NCBI GenBank assembly: GCA_049517675.1
Contig: JBEKRV010000002.1
Location: forward strand, 61,769 to 125,768
DNA length: 64,000 nt
Direction of reading: 5' to 3'
DNA from: Bog-756 sp049517675
GTDB taxonomy: Bacteria > Actinomycetota > Acidimicrobiia > Acidimicrobiales > RAAP-2
The position numbers were made by a program, and so were the translations under genes. The notes beneath the pieces are model-generated. The model did no database searches and was not told where the DNA came from. It worked only from the letters and a program-made list of their open reading frames with translations. This document shows positions 8,101-15,951 of this stretch, one piece after another. Each line of letters begins with the position of its first letter. The first letter of the stretch is position 1.

Positions 8101-9123
8101 ATGGTGCAGCTGAGCGAGGTGCCGATCATCCAGGCACCCATGGCCGGTGGTCCCTCGACCCCGGCCCTGGCGGCGGCCGTCGGCAGTGCCGGCGGCTACG
8201 GATTCGTCGCCGGCGGCTATCTCTCGCCGGCGGAGCTCCGGGAGATGGTCCGGGCGGTGCGCGCATCGGTCGGCGCCCGGTTCGGGGTCAACCTCTTCGT
8301 GCCGTCCGACCCCGGTGACGCCCTGGAGGTGGCTGCCTACGCGCGGACGCTACAGCCCGAGGCGGACCGCCTCGGTGTCGCGCTCGGTGTACCCGTGTGG
8401 GACGACGACGATTTCGAGGCGAAGGTGGACCTGGTCGAGGAGGAGGGCGTCGATCTGGTCAGCTTCACCTTCGGTTGCCCGACAGCGACCATGGTCGATC
8501 GGCTGCACCGGTCCGACTGCCGGGTCGCGGTGACCGTCACGTCCGGAGCCGAGGCATCGCTCGCCGAGTCCTCGGGCGCGGATGCCCTCGTCGTGCAAGG
8601 TACCGAGTCCGGTGGCCATCAGGGAGGGTTCCTCGATCTCGATGCCAACCACCGCCCGCTCCTGTCACTGCTGGCGGGCATCCGTGAGACCGTCGGCATC
8701 CCGCTGATCGGCGCCGGTGGCGTGATGTCCGGCGTGGACGTCGCAGCCGTACTCGGCGGAGGGGCGGTCGCGGTCCAGATGGGGACCGCGTTCCTCTGCT
8801 CCCCGGAGGCAGGTACCTCCCCGGTCTACCGGCGGGCCCTGCTCGACGCTCGCTATCCGGAGACCATCGTGACGCGTGCCTACAGCGGCCGGTTCGCCCG
8901 GGGGCTGGCCAACGAGTTCGGCGTCGCGCACTCCCGGCACGCCCCCCGGGCCTACCCCGAGGTGCACCACCTGACACGGCCGCTCCGTGCCGCCGCCACC
9001 AGGGCGGGGGATGCGAGCGTGCCGAACCTGTGGGCCGGTGCGGGCTGGCGTCAGGTCACCTCCGAGTCGGCGGCGGGCCTCGTCCGTCGCGTGGCGGCCG
9101 AGGCCCGGCGGACCGCGGGGTGA
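8101..9123 (+). CDS. Nitronate monooxygenase (2-nitropropane dioxygenase family)
   Basis: A 340-residue FMN-dependent TIM-barrel enzyme that oxidises alkyl nitronates such as propionate-3-nitronate. It starts PIIQAPMAGGPSTP, typical of the family. It continues with GGYGFVAGGY, GVNLFVPS, the active-site block QGTESGGHQGG and the FMN-phosphate site LIGAGGVMSG. The ATG at 8101 follows a CGGAG site, and TAGAAT (8063-8068) is a likely -10. Some family members instead act as quinone or enoyl reductases, so the substrate is inferred. The 188-bp gap before it has no gene. Confidence 0.82.
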   Translation: MVQLSEVPIIQAPMAGGPSTPALAAAVGSAGGYGFVAGGYLSPAELREMVRAVRASVGARFGVNLFVPSDPGDALEVAAYARTLQPEADRLGVALGVPVWDDDDFEAKVDLVEEEGVDLVSFTFGCPTATMVDRLHRSDCRVAVTVTSGAEASLAESSGADALVVQGTESGGHQGGFLDLDANHRPLLSLLAGIRETVGIPLIGAGGVMSGVDVAAVLGGGAVAVQMGTAFLCSPEAGTSPVYRRALLDARYPETIVTRAYSGRFARGLANEFGVAHSRHAPRAYPEVHHLTRPLRAAATRAGDASVPNLWAGAGWRQVTSESAAGLVRRVAAEARRTAG

Positions 9124-9180
9124 GGGAGCCGGACCGTAGGGCGAGGGAGCCGGACCGCAGGGTGAGGGAGCCGGGACGAG
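9122..9180. repeat. Tandem repeat, 21-bp unit, 2.8 copies
   Basis: Units start at 9122, 9143 and 9164 with the core GAGGGAGCCGGACCG. The first two differ at two positions and the third is partial. The array begins inside the stop codon of the preceding gene and ends four bases before the next, convergent gene. No coding role is visible. Confidence 0.8.
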
Positions 9181-9184
9181 GCGT

Positions 9185-10039
9185 CTAGTTGGTTCGGGTC
9201 GTTCGCCAGACGTCCGAACGGAACGCGATGTCCACGGTGACGTCCCCCTCGACGCCCAGTAGTTCGGCCAGGAGGCGGCGCGCCTCGGCGACGACGGTGT
9301 TCCGGGTCTCCTCCGGCATGGTGATGATCCAGCTCAACGTGCCGAGCAGGCCGATCAATCCGTCCGCGTCGAGTGCCACGTCCCAGGTGAACACGTCGTG
9401 CTCCGGAGGCCCGAACGGCACGCCTTCGGGGATCTCCAGCGAGGATGCCGGCCGCAGCGCGTCACCGAGGATGAGACCGGTGACGCTGTCGGTCCGCTCA
9501 TCGTCGCCGCCGGCGCCGGCGCCGGACCGGTCCTCGAGCAGGGCTCGCGCCTGGGCCATGAAGGGACCGTCCGGATCGGGACCGCTCCACAGCGCGCCGA
9601 GTGTCCCGTCGGGCTTCAGGATGCGGGCGACCTCGTGGAGGGCGGGAGTCGGGTCCATCCAGTGCCACGACGAGGACGCCAGCACGGCGTCGACGGACCC
9701 GTCGGGCAGTGGCATGGACTCGCCGCGGCCGGCCATCGCCCTCGCGTCGGGGACCTCCTGCACGAGGACCGAGCGCATCCGTTCGTCGGGCTCGATGGCG
9801 ACCACGTCGTCGGCCAGGTCGATCAGCAGTCTCGTCAGGGCGCCGGTGCCCGCACCGAGGTCGACCACCCGCTCGACATGGATCGGCAGCAACCAGTTCA
9901 CCGCCGCAATGGGAGGCCCAGGTCGAAAGCGCTCGTAGTGCGGAGCCACCGCCCCGAAGCTTCCTGATCGCAGGAGCTTCTCGTCAGCGGGGAGATGGGA
10001 CAGGGGCACACCGGGATGGCCCGATCCAGCATCGGTCAT
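9185..10039 (-). CDS. Class I SAM-dependent methyltransferase
   Basis: A 284-residue protein of the Methyltransf_11 type. The SAM-binding motif I is VVDLGAGTGALT, followed by the acidic motif II VAIEPDERM, motif III DGSVDAVLAS and a WHWMDPTPAL segment seen in ubiquinone/menaquinone-like methyltransferases. The C-terminal half carries ITMPEETR and a terminal VWRTTR. ATG at 10039 is favoured because a TAGGGT box ends 5 nt upstream and the extended frame beyond it is low-complexity. The acceptor substrate is unknown and neighbours do not help. Confidence 0.8.
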   Translation of the reverse strand: MTDAGSGHPGVPLSHLPADEKLLRSGSFGAVAPHYERFRPGPPIAAVNWLLPIHVERVVDLGAGTGALTRLLIDLADDVVAIEPDERMRSVLVQEVPDARAMAGRGESMPLPDGSVDAVLASSSWHWMDPTPALHEVARILKPDGTLGALWSGPDPDGPFMAQARALLEDRSGAGAGGDDERTDSVTGLILGDALRPASSLEIPEGVPFGPPEHDVFTWDVALDADGLIGLLGTLSWIITMPEETRNTVVAEARRLLAELLGVEGDVTVDIAFRSDVWRTTRTN

Positions 10040-10103
10040 GGCAAACCCTAGCCAACGGGGAATCGCCCGGGAGCGGCGGAAGCGGAATCGAGACGGTCGG
10101 GCG

Positions 10104-10141
10104 CGTCGATGCCCGAACGGCCCGTCGATGCCCGAACGCCC
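10104..10141. repeat. Direct repeat, 19-bp unit, two copies
   Basis: The unit CGTCGATGCCCGAACGGCC (10104-10122) is followed directly by a copy with one change (10123-10141). It lies in the 278-bp gap between the divergent methyltransferase gene and the small gene at 10318. Nothing else was recognised in that gap. Confidence 0.75.
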
Positions 10142-10317
10142 CGGAACCTCCACGGGCCGCGGCGATGCCATCGGCGGTCGGTGACCGTCCCGCACCGACG
10201 CTACGGTTGTGGCTGCCCGCGGCGCCGGCACGCCGGCATGCCGAAGGTCGAACGGACCACCTGGCGGCCCCAGGGGGTCTCCATCCTGCAGGTCCCGCTA
10301 CCGACAAGGAACCTCCC

Positions 10318-10575
10318 ATGACGCCCTCCGACAGCACGGTCCGACTGATCGGCCACCAACGCCGCTTCGCCGAGGCGATCGCTCAGATCGACACCGAGCT
10401 GGAGTTCTCCCTGGGGGCTGCCGTCGCCGCCCGTCGGGACGAGGTGGTGGCCGCCGCCCGGGCCGCATACGGTCCCACCGAGGACTTCCGTGGTGTTCGG
10501 GACGCCTGGGATGCCGTCTTCCCCGACGGCGTCTACAGCGCCGAGGGATTGGCCGAGGCCAAGCGCCTGGCGTAG
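10318..10575 (+). CDS. Small hypothetical protein, 85 residues
   Basis: Family not recognised. The ATG at 10318 follows a good AAGGA ribosome binding site with 7-nt spacing, which supports a real gene. The protein is hydrophilic and probably largely helical. It has a charged N-terminal half (FAEAIAQIDTELEFSLG, then ARRDEVVAAARAAYGP) and a C-terminal segment with DAWDAVFPDGVYS. There is no signal peptide, membrane segment or cysteine. It is not clearly in an operon with the lipase gene 167 nt downstream. Confidence 0.5.
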   Translation: MTPSDSTVRLIGHQRRFAEAIAQIDTELEFSLGAAVAARRDEVVAAARAAYGPTEDFRGVRDAWDAVFPDGVYSAEGLAEAKRLA

Positions 10576-10742
10576 TCCTGCAGCGGGGCCGGAGCTCGGG
10601 GGTCGCACCCCCATCGGGACGCCGTGGCGCCCGACCGATGACGCAGCAAGCGCATCCGTCGGCGGAGGATCGTCCGCGAGGTGCGTCACAGACCCCGGGG
10701 TGGAACCGCGTCGGGCGAGCACGTGCCTGGTAGAACCGTGGC

Positions 10743-12041
10743 GTGTCGACGAACGCCGCGACCATCCCGCCCGAGCGTGGATCCTCCTCCCGTCACCACC
10801 TCGTGCGGAACGTCCTGATCGGCGCGCTGGTCATCGTCCTGGTCGTCGTGCTGACGCTCGTCGGCCTCGCCACCCACTCCCACGTCACGACGTCCCGCCA
10901 GCAACGGGCACTCCAGCCCTTCTACGACACGGCCGGGCTGCCCGCAGCCGGCCCACTGGGCCAGGTGGTCCGGAGCAAGCCGCTCGGCGTACCGGTCGCC
11001 AACGGGACGGCGCTCCGCATCCTGTACCGGACCCAGCGCACCGACGGCTCCCTGACCTTCAGCTCCGGCATGGTGTTCATCCCCGACAACGACGCTGCCG
11101 GCAGCCCGCGGCCGGTCGTGGCCTGGGCGCACGGCACGGTGGGCATGGGCGACCAGTGTGCCCCGTCGCGGACCCCGAATCCGGTGGCCGGGATCCCGTG
11201 GGTCGCATCGATGCTCGCCCGGGGGTGGGTGGTGACGGCCACCGACTACGCGGGGCTCGGCACCGCGGGGACCGAGGGATACCTCGTGGGTCGTGACGAG
11301 GCCTATGACGTGCTCAACAGCGTCCGTGCGCTGCGGTTCATCCCCTCGGCGGACGCCGGGAGTTCCTTTGCCGTGTGGGGCCATTCGCAGGGTGGCAATT
11401 CGGCACTCTTCACGGCCGCGCTCGCCGGCTCGTACGCGCCCGAGCTCCACCTGGTGGCCACCGTGGCGTCGGCGCCCGCCGCTGAGCTCCTGCCGCTCCT
11501 GAACGAGACCCACGACTCACCGCTGGCCTGGGTGATCGGGCCCGAGGTGCTGACCTCCTGGCCCACGGTCCACTCCGGGCTTTCCGCCGAGCAGATCACG
11601 AGCGCCGCCGGGTACGACAACTACCGACGGATCGCGCAGCAGTGCATCACACCGGCGGCCATCGAAGGCCTCGTTCGCAACGGACTGGGTCAGCACTTCT
11701 TCAAGGTCAACCCCGTGGACGTCCCGCAGTGGCGGGCCGTGGCGCAAGAGGAGACGGCGCCGGTACTCGCTCCGTCCCAGCCCCTGATGGTTGCCGAGAG
11801 TCTCAACGACCAGGTGGTGCTGCCCAACACCACGGCCCTCTACATCCAGCGGGCCTGCGCCGCCGGGTCGGATCTCACCTCGCTGTGGCTCGCCGACGTC
11901 GGGCACGTCCAACTGGCACCGACCATCGCGCCCTCGGTGGTCAACTGGCTGGGGGACCGGTTCGCGGGCAGGCCCACGGCTCCGACGTGCGACCAGCCAC
12001 CTCCGATCCAGCCTGCGTCCGAGCTGCCACCGCTGTCGTAG
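10743..12041 (+). CDS. Membrane-anchored secretory lipase (alpha/beta hydrolase)
   Basis: A 432-residue protein with one N-terminal membrane segment (residues 23-43), so the rest is probably extracellular. The body resembles the LIP secretory lipase family: an AWAHGTVG oxyanion loop, the GHSQG nucleophile elbow with Ser215, an acidic residue in SLNDQVV and the histidine of DVGHVQLAP as triad candidates. The GTG start at 10743 has TAGAAC six nt upstream, consistent with a leaderless mRNA, and no ribosome site. Lipids or esters outside the cell are likely substrates. Chain specificity is unknown. Confidence 0.8.
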   Translation: MSTNAATIPPERGSSSRHHLVRNVLIGALVIVLVVVLTLVGLATHSHVTTSRQQRALQPFYDTAGLPAAGPLGQVVRSKPLGVPVANGTALRILYRTQRTDGSLTFSSGMVFIPDNDAAGSPRPVVAWAHGTVGMGDQCAPSRTPNPVAGIPWVASMLARGWVVTATDYAGLGTAGTEGYLVGRDEAYDVLNSVRALRFIPSADAGSSFAVWGHSQGGNSALFTAALAGSYAPELHLVATVASAPAAELLPLLNETHDSPLAWVIGPEVLTSWPTVHSGLSAEQITSAAGYDNYRRIAQQCITPAAIEGLVRNGLGQHFFKVNPVDVPQWRAVAQEETAPVLAPSQPLMVAESLNDQVVLPNTTALYIQRACAAGSDLTSLWLADVGHVQLAPTIAPSVVNWLGDRFAGRPTAPTCDQPPPIQPASELPPLS

Positions 12042-12445
12042 GTCTGAGCCCCCTCACCGGACGCCCTCGCCGGGTCGACGCGTCTAGAACGCGTCAAAAT
12101 CGCCGTTGCGGCGTCAAAGTTGCGTAAACGGTGGCGCCAGAGCCCGGCGAACGTTCTAGAACGGATAGGAGACAGTTTGGATCCGGCCGGGTGACGCAAA
12201 CGAGGGCGACATGGCAGTGAGTGCAGTGTGGTGACGGCGTGCAGTGTGGTGACGGCCACCGAAGCGGTAGGTACCGCAAGGTCAACGGGAGGCGATCGCG
12301 TCGGGTGGCTCCGCCCCCGTCGGCGAAGGCGTAGGGAGCGGATGTTCCCGGACTCCGACCGCTGTGCGTCGGGCGGCGTGCTCGGCGACACCGGAGCGAG
12401 CGGATCGACCGAGTCCGCCCATGTCCCGCCCGCCGGTGTGCCGAG
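12042..12445. other. 404-bp intergenic region with repeated motifs
   Basis: No credible gene. TCTAGAACG occurs at 12083-12091 and 12156-12164, the second copy inside the palindrome GTTCTAGAAC (12153-12162). GCGTCAAA occurs twice between them. This part is less G+C-rich than its surroundings, as expected of a regulatory region, but I cannot assign a promoter with confidence. A tandem 18-bp repeat follows at 12221. Confidence 0.5.
12221..12256. repeat. Exact tandem duplication of 18 bp
   Basis: GTGCAGTGTGGTGACGGC is present at 12221-12238 and repeated without change at 12239-12256, in intergenic DNA upstream of the HAD gene. Confidence 0.9.
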
Positions 12446-13114
12446 ATGAGCCCGGCCCGTTTCGTGCGCCAAGCTCGGGGTGACGGCTGCTCCGATGCCC
12501 GGGTGGTCCGTGCCGGGATCTTCGACCTGGACGGCGTCCTGGCTGACAGCGGTCCCCCGCACGATCTCCACCGGTCGAACGCACTGATTCCCGAGGCGTA
12601 CCGCGCACGGTCGGTGACCACACCCGGCGTCACCAGGCTGCTCTCCACGCTGAGGACTGCCGGCTTCCCGCTCGCCGTCGTATCGTCCTCGCGGTGCGAG
12701 TCGGTCGAGGTCAATCTGGACTCCCTCGGCATCCGGCACTGCTTCGACGCCGTCGTGGGCGGTGACCTGGTGGATCACGGCGAGCCTGATCCTGCGGTCT
12801 ATCTGCTCGCTGCCCAACGGCTCGGTGTCCCGCCGGCAGACTGCTTCGTCGTCGGGGACTCACCCGGTGGCATCGCGGCGGCCCGTGCCGCGGGGATGCT
12901 CACCATTGCGGTCCAACCGTCGTACGGGTCCCGGAGCGACACCCCCCACGCCCACTTCGAGGTCCGCTCACTCGAGGACATCGACTGCCGGTCCCACTCG
13001 CTGTTCCTCACGACCGGTGGTGAACGTGCGGCGGACGAGTTCACACCGCACCCGCGTGTGTCGCGGCGGCCGGGTCGCAGACGCGCTCCCGGGGCACAGC
13101 TCCATCGGAGTTGA
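12446..13114 (+). CDS. HAD-family phosphatase with a shortened cap domain
   Basis: A 222-residue protein with the catalytic core of the beta-phosphoglucomutase-like HAD group: motif I FDLDGVLADS (Asp27, Asp29), motif II VVSSS (Ser80), an EPDP in place of the usual KPxP, and motif IV GDSPGGIAAARAAGM. Only about 25-30 residues separate motif I from the helix before motif II, where subfamily I members have a 60-70 residue helical cap. The usual KP lysine of motif III is also replaced. The last ~45 residues are low-complexity and unrelated to the fold. The gene may be decaying or may have lost its substrate-selecting cap. Confidence 0.55.
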   Translation: MSPARFVRQARGDGCSDARVVRAGIFDLDGVLADSGPPHDLHRSNALIPEAYRARSVTTPGVTRLLSTLRTAGFPLAVVSSSRCESVEVNLDSLGIRHCFDAVVGGDLVDHGEPDPAVYLLAAQRLGVPPADCFVVGDSPGGIAAARAAGMLTIAVQPSYGSRSDTPHAHFEVRSLEDIDCRSHSLFLTTGGERAADEFTPHPRVSRRPGRRRAPGAQLHRS

Positions 13115-13232
13115 CCTCGTGGCGTCGGGCGGCCCGGCTCCGGTGGAACGGTGGACCCGAAGCTTCCGACCCTGATGCAGCCGGGTTCAGGACCGTGCAG
13201 CCGGCGTTCCTCGAGTTCGGCTGCCGCCGATC

Positions 13233-15131
13233 TCAGGCAGTGCCGATGTCGACGGCCGACCCACCGGCCGGGGTCGGCGGATCGTCGACGTCGGGAGGCC
13301 GTACCGGGACGGGCACCCGTGCCACCACCACGTCGGGTCGGCGGTGCAGTGCCGAGGAGAGGGCGACGTCGATCTGGTTGTGCAGTGCCCGGTACCGGAT
13401 CCGCTCCGGTATGACGACGGGTATCAGGACCACGACCTGGATGTCCCGGCGGGCCCGCAGCTCGTCGACCAGGTCCATGATCGGGCGGACGATCGACGCG
13501 TAGTCCGTGTGCAGTACCCGGAGGGGCACCCCGGGGTTCCACTCCGCCCACTTCACCTCGATGTCGTTCGGGGGCAGGCCGGCCTCCCTGCTGTCGAAGA
13601 CGACGGTCACGGCGATCACCCGGTCCCCGAGCGAGACGGCCTCCGACAGGGCGTGCTGGGTCAGCCGGGAGACCGAATTCACCGGGACCACCACCACGGT
13701 GTGCCTCGGATCGAGGGGTGCCGGGATGATGCCGGTCTCGAGCTCCTTGCCGGCTCGTGCGTAGTACGACTCGATCCGGTTGAACAGGACGATGAGCAGC
13801 GGGATCGCCACGACCACCACCCATGCCCCCTCCAGGAACTTGGAGAACAGGAAGATCAGGGTGGCCACCGCCGTCACCAGCGCACCCGTTCCGTTGATGG
13901 TCGCCCGACGCGACCAGCCTTGCCCCCTGGACCGGCGCCAGTGCACCACGAGACCGGACTGGGCCAGGGTGAAGCCGATGAACACGCCGATGGCGAACAA
14001 CGGGATGAGCGAGTTCGTGTTGCCGTCGGCGGCCACCAGGAGGATCGCGGAGAACAGGGCCAGGGCCCACACCCCGTTGCCGAAGACCTGCCGGCTGTCG
14101 CGCATCCCGAAGAAGTGGGGGAGGTAGTTGTCCCGGGCGAGGAGGCTGGTCAGTACCGGGAGCCCGCCGAAGGAGGTGTTGGCGGCGAGCGCCAGGACCA
14201 GGGTGATGGTGAGCGACACGATGTAGTAAGCCCAGTGCCGTCCCACTGCGTAGACCATGATCTGGCTCAGCACCGTCTGATTCGAGCGTGGCTCCACGTG
14301 GAACTTGTCGACGAGCAGGGCCAGTCCGAGGAGCATGGTCCCGAGGATCGAGCCGAGGAGCAGTTCGGTTCGTTTGGCCCGGGCCACCCTGGGCTCCTTG
14401 AACAACGGCACGCCGTTGGCGATGGCCTCGACCCCGGTGAGGGCGCTGCACCCGGCCGAGAACGCCTTGAGGATCAGGAGCACGCTCACCGCCTCGACGG
14501 TATGCGCCGGTACCAGCGAGGATCCGGTCTGCGGGGTGTGCAGGCCCAGGGGATGGATCAGGCCGACCGCGATGATGGCCAGCAGGCCCACGATGAAGAC
14601 CAGGGTGGGAAGCAGGAAGACCCGTGCTCCCTCGCCCAGGCCCCGCAGGTTGAGCAGGGTGATGATGAGCAGGATCCCCAGGCACATCGGCACCGTGAAC
14701 GGCTTGGTCGACTGGAATGCCGAGGTCAACTGGCCTACTCCGGCGGCGATGGAGACCGCCACCGTCAGGGTGTAGTCGACGATCAGCGAAGCCCCGGCGA
14801 GCTTGCTGGTCTTCGCCCCGAAGTTGTCCCGGGTGACGGCATAGGCCCCGCCGCCGTGGGGGTAGGCGACGATGACCTGCCGGTACGAGATGACCAGGAG
14901 CACCAGTAGGCCGATGATGGCGATGGTGATCGGCAGCACGAGGTGCAGCGCGGCCGCTCCGGCGCCGGCCAGCACCACCAGGATCGCTTCGGGGCCGTAG
15001 GCCACCGAGGTGAGTGCGTCGAGCGAGAGGGCGGACAGCCCTTCGACGGGGGTGATCTGCTCGCTGGATGCCTGCTCGGACGACAGTTCCCGACCGAACA
15101 GCAGCCGGCGAACGCGCTCCGAGCTGCTCAT
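13233..15131 (-). CDS. kimA: KimA-type high-affinity potassium transporter (APC superfamily)
   Basis: A 632-residue membrane protein. The N-terminal ~460 residues form about 12 membrane segments, preceded by LSSDALTSVAYG-like sequence (here LSLDALTSVAYGPEAILVVL) and AYPHGGGAYAVTRDN. Later motifs are KAFSAGCSALTGVEAI and LAANTSFGGLP. The C-terminal cytoplasmic part begins VVVPVNSVSRLTQHAL and includes HNQIDVAL. All of these match KimA (formerly YdaO) of Bacillus subtilis, a proton-coupled K+ importer inhibited by cyclic di-AMP. General amino acid transport is the alternative annotation. I looked for the cyclic di-AMP riboswitch known upstream of Bacillus kimA and did not see one. Confidence 0.85.
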   Translation of the reverse strand: MSSSERVRRLLFGRELSSEQASSEQITPVEGLSALSLDALTSVAYGPEAILVVLAGAGAAALHLVLPITIAIIGLLVLLVISYRQVIVAYPHGGGAYAVTRDNFGAKTSKLAGASLIVDYTLTVAVSIAAGVGQLTSAFQSTKPFTVPMCLGILLIITLLNLRGLGEGARVFLLPTLVFIVGLLAIIAVGLIHPLGLHTPQTGSSLVPAHTVEAVSVLLILKAFSAGCSALTGVEAIANGVPLFKEPRVARAKRTELLLGSILGTMLLGLALLVDKFHVEPRSNQTVLSQIMVYAVGRHWAYYIVSLTITLVLALAANTSFGGLPVLTSLLARDNYLPHFFGMRDSRQVFGNGVWALALFSAILLVAADGNTNSLIPLFAIGVFIGFTLAQSGLVVHWRRSRGQGWSRRATINGTGALVTAVATLIFLFSKFLEGAWVVVVAIPLLIVLFNRIESYYARAGKELETGIIPAPLDPRHTVVVVPVNSVSRLTQHALSEAVSLGDRVIAVTVVFDSREAGLPPNDIEVKWAEWNPGVPLRVLHTDYASIVRPIMDLVDELRARRDIQVVVLIPVVIPERIRYRALHNQIDVALSSALHRRPDVVVARVPVPVRPPDVDDPPTPAGGSAVDIGTA

Positions 15132-15292
15132 CGGAACGCTCTCGGGTGAGCCGGGTGGACGTGCATCTGGTGAGGAGCGTACAAGGGGGCCCCGGCGGAG
15201 AGCCGGAGGCAGGGATCGGATGCGCCGAAGGTGGCCGGGGCGGGTCAGAACCGAGATGGCCGTTACGGAGTGGATCGCACGAGGTGTGAACC

Positions 15293-15770
15293 ATGGACGA
15301 CGACGGCATCTTCCGGTGCGAGTTCCATGAATGGACGAAGGGCAAGATAGGACGCCTGATCGCCGGCCCGGTAAGTGTGGCGGAGCAGTTCCCCGACGGG
15401 ACGCGGACGGCGCGGTTCAACGCCTGGCTCGCCGTGGGTGACCAAGGGGGTCGGCACCATGAGGTGCGCCTATGGCCTCGCGGCGTTGATCATGGTGGGA
15501 CTACCTGCGGCCGTCTGTTCGCACCGTGCTGTCGAAGTGGTCTCGTGGATCTTCCAGACGTTCCTCCAGCTCGTTCTCCTTTCCGTGGTCATCGTGGGCC
15601 AGAACGTGTTGGCCACGGCTGCGGACAGGCGCTCGGAGGCCACCTCGGAGGACGGCGATGCCATCCTCCGAATCGGTGAGACTCCGGAAGCACCTGCTCG
15701 CCCAGGACGCGGTCCTACGCGACATGGCGACACGGATGGCGTCGCTGGAGGCCCAGACGGGTCGGCGGCC
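15293..15770 (+). pseudogene. Frameshifted gene for a small membrane protein
   Basis: Three reading frames together encode one plausible protein. Frame A (from 15293) ends its sensible part with ARFNAWLAV. Frame B continues with VTKGVGTMRCAYGLAALIM and then FLQLVLLSVVIVGQNVLATA. Frame C continues from about 15680 with LRKHLLAQDAVLRDMATRM. Each junction needs removal of one base, the first in the GGG run at 15436-15438 and the second near 15665-15680. The reconstructed order, two membrane helices then a coiled segment, resembles a family of small DUF1003-like membrane proteins. Sequencing error is the alternative to true decay. The frame runs into a 14-bp repeat array. Confidence 0.6.
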
Positions 15771-15840
15771 GGGGTGCGGCGGCCGGGGTGCGGCAGACGG
15801 GGTGCGGCAGACGGGGTGCGGCAGACGGGGTGCGGCGGCC
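15771..15840. repeat. Tandem repeat, 14-bp unit, five copies
   Basis: Units begin at 15771, 15785, 15799, 15813 and 15827. The three central ones are identical (GGGGTGCGGCAGAC) and the outer two end in GGCC instead of AGAC. The unit length is not a multiple of three, so the array shifts reading frame, and it sits at the end of the pseudogene. Confidence 0.92.
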
Positions 15841-15951
15841 GGGGGACCGGATTGGGGACCTTCGGCCCTGTGCCGTTTCCCGACGAGCCAGCAACATGAA
15901 ATTCGTTCACCGGTACGACGGGCGGCACGAGCGAAAGAGATGGGAACCGAT

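Noticed and set aside
12228..12449. A 73-codon frame upstream of the HAD gene.
   Set aside because: It starts within an 18-bp tandem duplication, is Arg/Gly/Ser low-complexity and has no ribosome site.
15132..15292. A cyclic di-AMP (ydaO) riboswitch in front of kimA.
   Set aside because: The upstream region on the minus strand lacks the conserved ydaO core sequences as far as I could align by eye. A covariance-model search (Rfam ydaO-yuaA) would be decisive.
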